From a virus: a stretch of 39,941 nucleotides of DNA. Below are positions 15,630 through 23,052 of this stretch, piece by piece. The stretch spans positions 1-39,941 of the IMG/VR virus record IMGVR_UViG_3300038696_000046; one strand, 5' to 3'. Under the pieces are notes generated by a model. That model was not told where the DNA came from. It made no database searches and saw only the letters and a list, made by a program, of their open reading frames with translations. The position numbers were made by a program, and so were the translations under genes. Position 1 is the stretch's first letter; the number at the start of each line of letters is the position of its first letter.

Positions 15630-17791
15630 TAGTCCGACTCCTCTGCTAGTTTTCCTGCTACGTTACCGTAGGCGTCCGTTGCGTCCTTGTTGACAATAAC
15701 ATCAGCGCCTATGGCAGTTTTAATATCTACTAGCGCCCGTGCAAAAGTAGACATTTGTTTGGTCTGCGCGCCCATCATATCAGTCATACGTTTGAAATCG
15801 TCGCGCTGTGCCTCTAGCTGTACTCTTGCACCTTCTAACTCAATACGCTCTTGCGTTTGGTTAATCTTAGCACTATCTACGGCTAGTTTAGACTGCAACT
15901 TCTGTTGCTCGCCTTGCGCATCAAACTGTAGCTTCTGCATCTCTAACTGATGTTGAACCTGCATATTCTGCTGAACCATCATCGCCGTTTGCGCTTTCAT
16001 CTGCTCAATTTCTAATGCAATCTGCGCAGGGTCGGGCTGTTGTGGTTGAGCCTGTTGTTGTTGTATATACGCTTTTTCTTCTTCTGTCAACTGTTCCTCG
16101 GGTATCACACCGTTCTTCAATGCCATAGCGCGTGTGCGTTCTGCTATCTTATCGAAGCCCACTGCATTCACGTTTGACAACCACAAGTCACCTGCAATTT
16201 GCAGTAACGACGGGTCACGTTCTGCCGCTTTGAGGAACATATCTGCCGCTTCTTGTTGACGATTTTTATACGACTTACCGATGTCGCACACCACGTCGTA
16301 CTTACCGATAGTCAAATCGTTTAACGTCACCTCTTCACCCGATTGTTGGTCAAGCACGACGTTGTTCATAAGCAACACTTCAACCTGATTATCTTCACGA
16401 AGGATTCTGACTTGGCGGGTTGCGTCATATACTTTAGGGATAGCTTTGTTGAGTATCACACCCGTGCGGCATATAGCTGTCTCCATCGCGGAGAAGTATA
16501 TACTCGTTCCGTTGTTGCCTCGGTCAATTTGCGTTTCTAACGCAATGCCCGACTGCAAGTTTGTGTTGTCGCCCATGTTAGCGGCGAACAACCCTGCACT
16601 ACGGCTAATAGATTGGTCTGAACTTTCCACTAGCGTCTGTAGCGCCATGTTAGGGGAGTTAGCCCCGCCCTCGTAAGGTGGCGGCAAATTACCCTGCGCG
16701 TTATAAAACTGCACGGGGTTCATGTTGGTGTTCATTGTTCTAATAGATTCTTCATGCCCCTTGGCTTGCGCGGGGGTCATAAATATTTTCTTACGTGGTG
16801 CAAGAGCTACTTCTTCAACATTACGACTAACGGCGTAGTTGTGTACACGTTGCATATCCATCATCTTCTCGACGACGCCGCGATATATAATCTTACCCTC
16901 GACTACCTCAAAGTTACCGTATGCGGGTACGATGGGTACGCAATCAAACACGGTGCGCTCTGGCTCTGATAGCCAACCGCCTGCGTCAAGCATTCTAAAG
17001 TAACAAACTTTTTGATTAACCTCGCGTGAGTCCTCGATGTTTATACCCTGTTCGGCTAACTCGTCTAAGATGCTTTCTACTTCCTCAGTAGCTTTTAACA
17101 CCTTGCCGTCAGACATTTGCAGTAGCGTGACGGTTTCTTCTTTAAGATAAAAGTAATGCCCGATAGTGATAGCGTCGGGCTTGTAGTAGTAAGCTGAACT
17201 CCATTGGTCTGTCCCAAGGCTTTTACCACTACCTTTCGGGAACATTTCTGCGTAGTCGTCTTTGGTGACGTAGTGCAACACCATGCCCCATTTCGCATCG
17301 CTACCATTTTCTGTTAAGTCGCCCGTGTCTAACCACACTCTATCTTGCGCGTCATGTATCGGCTCGATAAAAAGGTCTTGGTCGAATGAGTCGTCGTCAT
17401 AGTAGTCATGCGTAATCTGCCATGCGGCAAAGCCGCCCTTGACTACCTTGCGCCCTGCTTGCTCGAATATGGCGTCGGCGTTACTCATGTTGCGAATATT
17501 GCGAATGATACCGTTGCGTATATCTGCAAGTTGCTTGGTGGCGTCGCCGCCTGCGGGTCTAATCTTGATAGAAAACTCGGCGTTCTTTAACTCGCCAACA
17601 ATCTGATTTACGATGGGGTTAGTGCGGTCGTCTGTGTATCTTGGCTTACCGCGCATCTTATTAATGACGTCGGGTTCCCATTGACCATCGCGTTTGTCTA
17701 CGAAGTTGTGTGCTTCTCGCACTGCACTGCGCATGTCGCGTTGCGTGCCTTGAGCATCACGTAGTTTGGTTACTACATCAGAATGTTTCAT
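15629..17791 (-). CDS. Portal protein, P22 gp1-like
   Basis: This 720-aa protein is close to P22 portal (725 aa), which forms the dodecameric ring through which DNA enters and leaves. The N-terminal pattern (DGQWEPDVINKMRGKPRYTDDR, NPIVNQIVGELK) and the middle segments (YYYKPDAITIGHYFYLKEE, RDNNTSIYFSAME-like) fit that family. Residues about 580-690 are long Gln-rich helices (EIEQMKAQTAMMVQQNMQVQ), matching the P22 barrel that reaches into the head. It begins 3 nt after the terL stop and ends in the TAATG overlap with the small peptide. Confidence 0.88.
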   Translation of the reverse strand: MKHSDVVTKLRDAQGTQRDMRSAVREAHNFVDKRDGQWEPDVINKMRGKPRYTDDRTNPIVNQIVGELKNAEFSIKIRPAGGDATKQLADIRNGIIRNIRNMSNADAIFEQAGRKVVKGGFAAWQITHDYYDDDSFDQDLFIEPIHDAQDRVWLDTGDLTENGSDAKWGMVLHYVTKDDYAEMFPKGSGKSLGTDQWSSAYYYKPDAITIGHYFYLKEETVTLLQMSDGKVLKATEEVESILDELAEQGINIEDSREVNQKVCYFRMLDAGGWLSEPERTVFDCVPIVPAYGNFEVVEGKIIYRGVVEKMMDMQRVHNYAVSRNVEEVALAPRKKIFMTPAQAKGHEESIRTMNTNMNPVQFYNAQGNLPPPYEGGANSPNMALQTLVESSDQSISRSAGLFAANMGDNTNLQSGIALETQIDRGNNGTSIYFSAMETAICRTGVILNKAIPKVYDATRQVRILREDNQVEVLLMNNVVLDQQSGEEVTLNDLTIGKYDVVCDIGKSYKNRQQEAADMFLKAAERDPSLLQIAGDLWLSNVNAVGFDKIAERTRAMALKNGVIPEEQLTEEEKAYIQQQQAQPQQPDPAQIALEIEQMKAQTAMMVQQNMQVQHQLEMQKLQFDAQGEQQKLQSKLAVDSAKINQTQERIELEGARVQLEAQRDDFKRMTDMMGAQTKQMSTFARALVDIKTAIGADVIVNKDATDAYGNVAGKLAEESD

Positions 17792-17794
17792 TTA

Positions 17795-19288
17795 CTAATC
17801 CCATAAACTATCAAAGTTCATTATCGTGTCAGACTGTTTATACATGCTATTCTCTGGCACTTCCATAGCCATTGCAAGACAATCCGCCATATTGGGCGAG
17901 ACAATCTTGTGCTTACGCCACATTTCATCCTTGCTCATTAACTGTATTTTACCACTGTTGTTGTGCTTTCTCGGTATGCGACACACCTCAGAACGCAACT
18001 TATCTAGCAGGGGTATATCTGACGCAATACTGATGATGTCGTCGGGGTCTATATACTCACCCAACTCTATCGCTTTATACGTCTGCCACATTCGCTCGGC
18101 TAACTTAGTGTAGTATTGCGCCCGCTTATTAGCAAACATTTGCCTGTTGGTCTTATCACCCTCGGCGAACTTACCCTCATACGAGAAGTCAGGGTCGTCG
18201 GGTGATTCACTGCCGCGATACATCCGTGTCTCTGTCTTCATACCGTCTAAACCCCGTGCTACATCATCACGTACAAGCGCACCTATACCGTCACCATCCC
18301 ACACAAACAAATCTACTTTTTCCTGTCGTGCTAAGCGTAGACCGTCTTGCAAATCGACGTTGCCGTTCTCGCCATTAAACTCGCCTATATCAAAAAAGTG
18401 GTTCCCTTCTCTGATGGCGTAGCCCGTAGCATCCTTACCTGTGTCGGAAGGGTCGAACGCCATAATGGTCGCACCAACAGACGAGATGTTTAACTTGTCG
18501 GCGGCGTCTATACATGCATCGAAGTGTTCTGGCGGGATGATAGAATTTTCTACTTCTTCTAAATAATGCCCTCGCCATTTGTGGTTATACTCAGCGCGGG
18601 ATAAGTTTATGTAGTCGTCTTGCCTTTCCTGTTCTAAACCACTAGCAAGCCACCAATTCTCAGGCAAGTCGTCATAGTTAGCTTGAATTACCATAATCGT
18701 ATCATCTTCATAAAACCCGCACCGCTCTAGCGATGGTTCAGCACGGGCAAGATACTTCTTAGCCACGGCGTCCTCACGCGAGCGTCGGTTCATGGTAATC
18801 CAAATCTCAGGCACGTCCAATTCTTCTAGCGTGACTTCATCGTCAAGAAACTTTTTAGCCTGTAGCGCAGTCAGACGCAATGATGCCGTTAATACTCTTA
18901 GCGATTCTTCACTCAGGGTTTCCCCCTCCTCAATCCAAATACCGTCGAGTCCTTGAAGCACCCCTTTGATAGATGTGACGTTTCGCTCTAACCCTTTATA
19001 GAACGAGTAGCCGCCCGAACCATGTCGGAACTCTTTGTTAACTTCGTTAAACTCAGCATTCCACCCACACCGCTCGGCTTCATCTCTTAAGGTTCTGTGT
19101 ACCGATTCATTAATAGAGTTTTGGAACTCACGCGCACAGCACCATATTTTACCCATGCGCATTCGGCTTAGTATGTAGTCGGCGGCGAATGTGGTCTTGG
19201 TAGACGCACGACCCCCGACCAGTATCTTTACTCGCTTGCGTTTAGCGATTGCCGCGCCAAACTTATCTAAGCATTCTATTTCGCTCAT
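17795..19288 (-). CDS. Terminase large subunit
   Basis: This 497-aa packaging motor (P22 gp2 is 499 aa) has an ATPase and a nuclease half. The Walker A is GGRASTKT at residues 25-32, and the Walker B-like strand is GIWIEEGE near residue 120. The RNase-H-like nuclease half has Asp residues in MAFDPSDTGKD, LFVWDGDGIG and NMADCLAMAM. It pairs with the small terminase encoded 448 nt upstream. The ATG at 19288 follows AGGTGG. With a headful-type partner set (P22-like portal and terS) it should cut at a pac site and package by headful. Confidence 0.92.
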   Translation of the reverse strand: MSEIECLDKFGAAIAKRKRVKILVGGRASTKTTFAADYILSRMRMGKIWCCAREFQNSINESVHRTLRDEAERCGWNAEFNEVNKEFRHGSGGYSFYKGLERNVTSIKGVLQGLDGIWIEEGETLSEESLRVLTASLRLTALQAKKFLDDEVTLEELDVPEIWITMNRRSREDAVAKKYLARAEPSLERCGFYEDDTIMVIQANYDDLPENWWLASGLEQERQDDYINLSRAEYNHKWRGHYLEEVENSIIPPEHFDACIDAADKLNISSVGATIMAFDPSDTGKDATGYAIREGNHFFDIGEFNGENGNVDLQDGLRLARQEKVDLFVWDGDGIGALVRDDVARGLDGMKTETRMYRGSESPDDPDFSYEGKFAEGDKTNRQMFANKRAQYYTKLAERMWQTYKAIELGEYIDPDDIISIASDIPLLDKLRSEVCRIPRKHNNSGKIQLMSKDEMWRKHKIVSPNMADCLAMAMEVPENSMYKQSDTIMNFDSLWD

Positions 19289-19736
19289 GTTGTATATACC
19301 ACCTATATCTCAGGATTGAAAAAAATTTTTTGGCTCGTTAGGTACTTAACTTTTTCGCTGGTGCTGTCAGCCGTTTTCCTGTACGCACATACCCTAGCAC
19401 GAAAAACTTATGGGGGGCGGGTACTATTTTAATGACGCCTATATTTAATAGCCAAAACCTTGGGCTTACGCGGTGGGGGTATATAAATATATTAATACCA
19501 GAAAACATAAATCGTGAGTATACCCCCGCGTCCGTATAAATGACCTGTATATATGCATGGAGTCCCTAGAAACCTGAGCATAATCAATCACTTAGCCTCT
19601 AGTATATACCTAACAAACCTACCCCCCGTATATATAGCGCGTATATACGTTACAGGTGCATACCGATGATAGCACTCATACGCCCTGTATAGCGCCGTGC
19701 TGAGCTATCTATATATAGGATGTATATACGTGCTAT
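19289..19736. other. 448-nt gene-free spacer between terminase genes, rich in GTATATAC and G/C tracts
   Basis: No convincing gene is seen. The stretch holds four exact GTATATAC copies (19292, 19602, 19641, 19722) and many partial ones. It also has runs of five or six G or C (19411-19416, 19475-19479, 19523-19527, 19622-19627) beside TATA-like bases, and the inverted repeat 19475-19483/19519-19527. Such a spacer inside a terminase operon is unusual and could hold the packaging start (pac) or another cis site. That is inference. Confidence 0.6.
19475..19527. repeat. Inverted repeat GGGGGTATA ... TATACCCCC
   Basis: Nine-base perfect arms (19475-19483 and 19519-19527) flank a 35-nt AT-rich centre. 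The structure stands out in the terS-terL spacer and is a candidate recognition site. Confidence 0.75.
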
Positions 19737-20342
19737 CTATTCATCGCTAGGCGCTTGACGTGCTTTCTTGATGCGTTCACGCCTTGCGCTTTGTTGTTCG
19801 ATGCTAGCGTAGTTTAAACGTCTTCTACTACCATTGCCGCCCGTGCGTATATGCGCCGTTGTCTTCTCACGCGGTAACTCTTTTTGGGGCTTATCTGGTC
19901 TAGTGTTATCAGTGCTTTTAACCACGCCTTTAAATGTTGCAGGGGCTACGCTTTCTACCGTCTCATTTATATTGTATTGCTCCACCCTATCACTGTATCC
20001 GTGCTGATGTAGCATTAGCTTTGTGATAGTAGAATTATACTGTCCAGTAAGCCCTTTCTCGATAAGAATAGCGCCCTGTTTATCCTTTAATTCATGCATC
20101 GCGTCACTAAAGTCATCATGATTTTTTGCCCAGTCATATAGCACCTTTTTTGCTGTCCTTAACAACACTGCTAGCCCCTCAACCGTTGGCACTGTAAACC
20201 CTTGCTCAATAAATCCGCCGTTTATGTAGTCCATAGCTTTTAGATATTTTTGTTTACTATACGTGGTTGGTCGTCCGAATGTAGGTTTTACCATTCCGTG
20301 CTTATCATAAGTCATATTTATAGCCTGCCTAATTACATTCAT
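19737..20342 (-). CDS. Terminase small subunit, P22 gp3-like
   Basis: This protein chooses the viral DNA and brings it to the large subunit. Recognition comes from RPTTYSKQKYLKAMDYI, then TVEGLAVLLRTAKKVLYDWAK, which is a helix-turn-helix, and KDKQGAILIEKGLTGQYNST, KLMLHQHGYSDRVEQ, typical of the phage small terminase family. It is 201 aa with ATG 20342. An ATG at 20315 (MTYDKHGM) has a better ribosome site (GGCAGG) and gives 192 aa; I favour it slightly. The C-terminal 50 residues are basic and poorly ordered. It heads the late operon. Confidence 0.82.
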   Translation of the reverse strand: MNVIRQAINMTYDKHGMVKPTFGRPTTYSKQKYLKAMDYINGGFIEQGFTVPTVEGLAVLLRTAKKVLYDWAKNHDDFSDAMHELKDKQGAILIEKGLTGQYNSTITKLMLHQHGYSDRVEQYNINETVESVAPATFKGVVKSTDNTRPDKPQKELPREKTTAHIRTGGNGSRRRLNYASIEQQSARRERIKKARQAPSDE

Positions 20343-20358
20343 ATTGTGAATAGTGCAG

Positions 20359-20386
20359 ACTATAGACCATCTTTGGTCATTGTAAA
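20359..20386 (-). promoter_or_regulatory. Putative late promoter, leftward
   Basis: On the minus strand TTTACA (20386-20381) and TATAGT (20364-20359) are 16 nt apart, ahead of terS. The spacer contains the palindrome GACCATCTTTGGTC (20366-20379), which could be an operator. Transcription starting near 20352 would leave a very short leader for ATG 20342 and a normal one for ATG 20315. Confidence 0.5.
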
Positions 20387-20409
20387 ACTACTATCATTCA
20401 AACTTATAG

Positions 20410-20559
20410 AAAACACTGTACATTATTTAACCATTAGTTGATTTGAAGACTTCTCCATAAAGTAAGGGCAATGTATAGGTGAGCTATAAAAATAGCTTAG
20501 AATGCGATTCAGGGCGTTTTAGCACATTTTTACTTATACAGTGTTTTATACAGTGCTTT
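20410..20559. repeat. TACAGTG operator-like repeats
   Basis: AAAACACTGTA (20410-20420) is the exact inverse of TACAGTGTTTT (20537-20547). A third copy, TACAGTGCTTT, lies at 20549-20559. They flank the region upstream of the leftward promoter and may bind a regulator. Confidence 0.6.
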
Positions 20560-20579
20560 ACATACCAAAATGCGCCGTC

Positions 20580-20893
20580 GTCACAACATTTTTGTGACGT
20601 TTTGTGACACCGTCACAAAGTGTGACAACCACTGTCACACCACAAACGCCAGCAATATCATGCACTTACGCACAAAATGTGACAGTGTGACAGTGTGACA
20701 GTGAAAACGGAAAAACTTATATATAAATAAAAAAGGGGCTAGTACTACTTATCACTATTATTATTATTCTTTTATATATATATACTAATTACTGTCACAA
20801 ACGTCACAAACTACTCTAAACCCCTTGTTTTAATTGACTTTTTTCGTGTGACGTTTTCTGTGACAGTGCATTTTTTACTGTCACACTGTCACA
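20580..20893. repeat. Array of 15 TGTGAC/GTCACA repeats; candidate origin or operator
   Basis: Eight TGTGAC copies begin at 20593, 20603, 20621, 20678, 20686, 20694, 20847 and 20859. Seven GTCACA copies begin at 20580, 20612, 20634, 20794, 20803, 20880 and 20888. They include three tandem TGTGACAG units (20678-20701) and a 9-bp perfect inverted repeat (20859-20867/20876-20884). The copies form clusters on both sides of an AT-rich core. This is the design of an iteron origin, or of a many-site repressor region. About one copy would be expected by chance in this length. Confidence 0.85.
20707..20790. other. AT-rich core inside the TGTGAC array
   Basis: About 84 nt are mostly A and T, with runs such as TTATATATAAATAAAAAA and TATTATTATTATTC, lying between the two repeat clusters. 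It is a candidate DNA-unwinding element if the array is an origin. Confidence 0.6.
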
Positions 20894-20981
20894 AATGCGC
20901 CCATTCATCACTACGCCAACAGCTAAAAGCTAATACATATCAGGCACTTACACATAATTTTAAACTTTTTTAAATATCGTC

Positions 20982-21010
20982 TTGTATATACAATATAGAA
21001 CATCTATAAT
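20982..21010 (+). promoter_or_regulatory. Main rightward early promoter
   Basis: TTGTAT (20982-20987) and a perfect TATAAT (21005-21010) are 17 nt apart. Start of transcription would be near 21017, giving a leader of about 165 nt before the first gene. Confidence 0.7.
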
Positions 21011-21038
21011 GTTTTCAGTGGCGAGAAAACCCAAAAAT

Positions 21039-21057
21039 GACCAACTGGTCAACCAGT
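21039..21057 (+). promoter_or_regulatory. Overlapping palindromes upstream of boxA
   Basis: GACCAACTGGTC (21039-21050) and ACTGGTCAACCAGT (21044-21057) overlap in the leader. They could be an operator, or in RNA a boxB-like hairpin just ahead of boxA, the order used in rRNA leaders. The GACCA/TGGTC arms recur in the leftward promoter spacer. Confidence 0.6.
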
Positions 21058-21060
21058 CAC

Positions 21061-21075
21061 CGCTCTTTAACAATT
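21061..21075 (+). promoter_or_regulatory. boxA antitermination element
   Basis: CGCTCTTTAACAATT matches the boxA core (GCTCTTTAACA) of gammaproteobacterial rRNA leaders, where NusB and S10 bind the RNA. It lies about 45 nt into the early transcript. It predicts Nus-dependent, termination-resistant transcription of the early genes. Confidence 0.8.
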
Positions 21076-21112
21076 CGGATATAGTTTGCACCTTCGGCAG
21101 TGTTTCGAGGGT

Positions 21113-21153
21113 GTACGCTAAAGCGCATTAATAGCTAGTGTGCTTTATCGTAC
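21113..21153 (+). promoter_or_regulatory. Leader stem-loop before the first early gene
   Basis: Arms 21113-21127 and 21139-21153 pair in 13 of 15 positions around an 11-nt loop, ending 14 nt before the AGGA ribosome site. There is no T-run after it, so it is more likely an RNA stability or processing element than a terminator. Confidence 0.65.
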
Positions 21154-21182
21154 CAACAACCAACTATAGGACTACAAATACT

Positions 21183-21818
21183 ATGAGTAACTTTAATCGA
21201 GAAGATTGGCTACAACTAGCCGCAGAATTAATACAAAACGATATTATCAATCCTGCTGTTGAGCAATACCATGTAAGACTTGATAAGCCCATCGAAGACT
21301 TAAAAATAGCCGTATCCATCGGGCATCCCAAAGGCAAGCAGGCAATCGGCGAATGTTGGTCTACTGAAGCAAGCGAAGATAACACTACTAATCAAATCTT
21401 TATCACGCCGTTCAACAATGACAGCTTACGGGTACTGGACGTGCTAACACATGAGCTTATACATGCTTACTTAGATAACAGAGACGGTCACAAGGGCAGG
21501 TTTGCAACGCTAGCGCGTGCAGTTGACTTGCAGGGCAAACTCACCGCGACAACGGCGGGCGACAAACTCACCGCTAGTCTCAAAAGCATCGTTGAGATGC
21601 TAGGCGAGATACCGCACACAAAACTAGACCAAAACAAAGCACCAACCAAGAAACAAAAGGGGCGCATGGTTAAGATAGAATGTGAGCATAATTGCGGCAT
21701 GAAATTCAACACGTCACGCCTACAAATTCGTAACATGAACCCTGAATCATCGTGCATCGGATGCGGTAAACCTAGCGCCTATGCAGTTTCAATATTAACA
21801 GCTTTAGAGAATGAATAA
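21183..21818 (+). CDS. SprT-like zinc metalloprotease
   Basis: This 211-aa protein is expected to be a zinc peptidase of the SprT/Spartan type. It has HELIHAYLDNRDGHKGRF near residues 85-102, with the HExxH helix and a downstream His, and a C-terminal zinc ribbon with CEHNCG and CIGCGK. Cellular Spartan proteins cut proteins bound or crosslinked to DNA; phage members are little studied. The start is ATG 21183 behind AGGA, rather than the upstream in-frame GTG at 21138, which falls in the leader hairpin. It is the first early gene, followed after a palindrome by the AAA+ gene. Confidence 0.85.
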   Translation: MSNFNREDWLQLAAELIQNDIINPAVEQYHVRLDKPIEDLKIAVSIGHPKGKQAIGECWSTEASEDNTTNQIFITPFNNDSLRVLDVLTHELIHAYLDNRDGHKGRFATLARAVDLQGKLTATTAGDKLTASLKSIVEMLGEIPHTKLDQNKAPTKKQKGRMVKIECEHNCGMKFNTSRLQIRNMNPESSCIGCGKPSAYAVSILTALENE

Positions 21819-21858
21819 GGGTGTATATACACCCTAACCAACTAACCAACTAACCAAC
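21819..21858 (+). repeat. Intercistronic palindrome and TAACCAAC tandem leader
   Basis: GGGTGTATATACACCC (21819-21834) starts right after the SprT stop. Three exact tandem TAACCAAC units follow (21835-21858), then AGGA and the next ATG. This stop-palindrome-AC-leader layout recurs between the following genes. Confidence 0.85.
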
Positions 21859-21877
21859 CTATACAGGACGATAAAAC

Positions 21878-22990
21878 ATGAATTTAACAGCTATCAAAAT
21901 CACCCTTTTAAAAACGCATAACATACGTACAACGGGCATGAGCGACACTGAAATAAAAGATCTAGCAGTAAAGCACGGGCTACTTAATATCGACCGCTCA
22001 CCGCGAGAAGACGAACAACCACAAGACGAACAACCACAACCTCAACCTCAACTAAAGGAAAAAGCACCAATGAACGATAACAAAGCACTAGCCGAGCAAA
22101 TCGCCAATCTTATCAGTAACGCCGCGCCGAAAGCCCCTGAGATGGACGAGAATCGCATTATTGAGCTAATCAAGGCAAACACCCAAGAGCGCCCGCGCGA
22201 AGTCGTAGTGACCCCATATAACGCCCCTGATAAAGCGGTAAACGTAGGCGTTACTCATGAGATTTTCGATGAAGCATTACACTGGCTCTCGATGGGCAGT
22301 GATTTGTTTTTTTCAGGTGCTACGGGTACGGGTAAATCAACAACTGCAAAACAGATAGCGCAAGCGCTAAGCATGAATTTTTTCTCAATGGGTTCAATCA
22401 TGACTAAGTTTGAAACCCTTGGCAGTATGTTACCTGATGTGGGTTTTATCGAATCAGTTGTCTACAAGTGGTTAAACGCTAAAGATGGCGGCGTGCTTTG
22501 TATTGACGAGATAGACGCCAGTAACCCTAACGGCTTAACGTCCATAATGCCGATTTTTGACTTTGACGGTGAGGTCACATTCTTAAACGGTGAGACACTC
22601 AAACGCACAGATAAGCATCATATCATTATCACTGGTAATACGGACGGTGCAGGGGCTAACGCTGAGTACAACTCACGCCTTAAATTAGATGATGCATTTC
22701 GTTCGCGCTTTGTATTTATGCGCCATGATTACAACAAAGCGGTGGAAGATAGCATAGGGGGTAAAGATCTTGCGGACTACGCTAGAAAATTCAGAAACAC
22801 TTTGACAGAAAAACGCATCAAAGGTGCGATTGTTACGCCGCGCACTATCAAGGACGCACACAAGGCAATCAACAATGACAACGTACCGAAGTCACTACGT
22901 AAGAAGATGGTCGAACGAGTGTTTAAGCAAGCTATGAAAGATAATGATTACAAAGCTTTGATTAACAGTATCGGCGAGTATCAATTCTAA
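21878..22990 (+). CDS. AAA+ ATPase, CobS/MoxR-like
   Basis: This 370-aa protein has an N-terminal helical part with a Gln/Pro-rich linker (residues 45-65, repeated EQPQ), then an AAA_5-type ATPase. The Walker A is GATGTGKST (about 146-154), the Walker B is GVLCIDEID (about 205-213), a sensor strand is HIIITGNTDG, and an arginine-finger region is DDAFRSRFVF (about 271). The order and loops resemble CobS and MoxR proteins, which remodel partner proteins with VWA-domain subunits. The next gene is a plausible partner. It is not evidence for cobalamin synthesis. The leader is AC-rich with AGGA before ATG 21878. Confidence 0.85.
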   Translation: MNLTAIKITLLKTHNIRTTGMSDTEIKDLAVKHGLLNIDRSPREDEQPQDEQPQPQPQLKEKAPMNDNKALAEQIANLISNAAPKAPEMDENRIIELIKANTQERPREVVVTPYNAPDKAVNVGVTHEIFDEALHWLSMGSDLFFSGATGTGKSTTAKQIAQALSMNFFSMGSIMTKFETLGSMLPDVGFIESVVYKWLNAKDGGVLCIDEIDASNPNGLTSIMPIFDFDGEVTFLNGETLKRTDKHHIIITGNTDGAGANAEYNSRLKLDDAFRSRFVFMRHDYNKAVEDSIGGKDLADYARKFRNTLTEKRIKGAIVTPRTIKDAHKAINNDNVPKSLRKKMVERVFKQAMKDNDYKALINSIGEYQF

Positions 22991-22992
22991 AG

Positions 22993-23008
22993 GGGCGTAT
23001 AGACGCCC
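22993..23008 (+). repeat. Intercistronic hairpin GGGCGT-ATAG-ACGCCC
   Basis: A 6-bp stem with a 4-nt loop lies 2 nt after the AAA+ stop. No T-run follows; an AC-rich leader (CAACTAACTAACC) and AGGA come next. It is one of the repeated intercistronic elements. Confidence 0.75.
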
Positions 23009-23052
23009 TAACAACCTTAAACAACTAACTAACCCCATAGGACTAACTAAAC

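Noticed and set aside
19429-19539. Short plus-strand frame in the terS-terL spacer
   Set aside because: About 35 codons, without a ribosome site and against the operon direction.
20678-20701. CRISPR-like repeats
   Set aside because: The 8-bp units are contiguous with no spacers.
20593-20893. CRP/FNR binding sites
   Set aside because: The half-sites look like TGTGA/TCACA, but the spacing is 5, 9 or more, not 6.
21878-22990. Cobalamin synthesis gene cobS
   Set aside because: The similarity is to the AAA+ fold only; there are no other cobalamin genes and the partner is not CobT-like in clear motifs.
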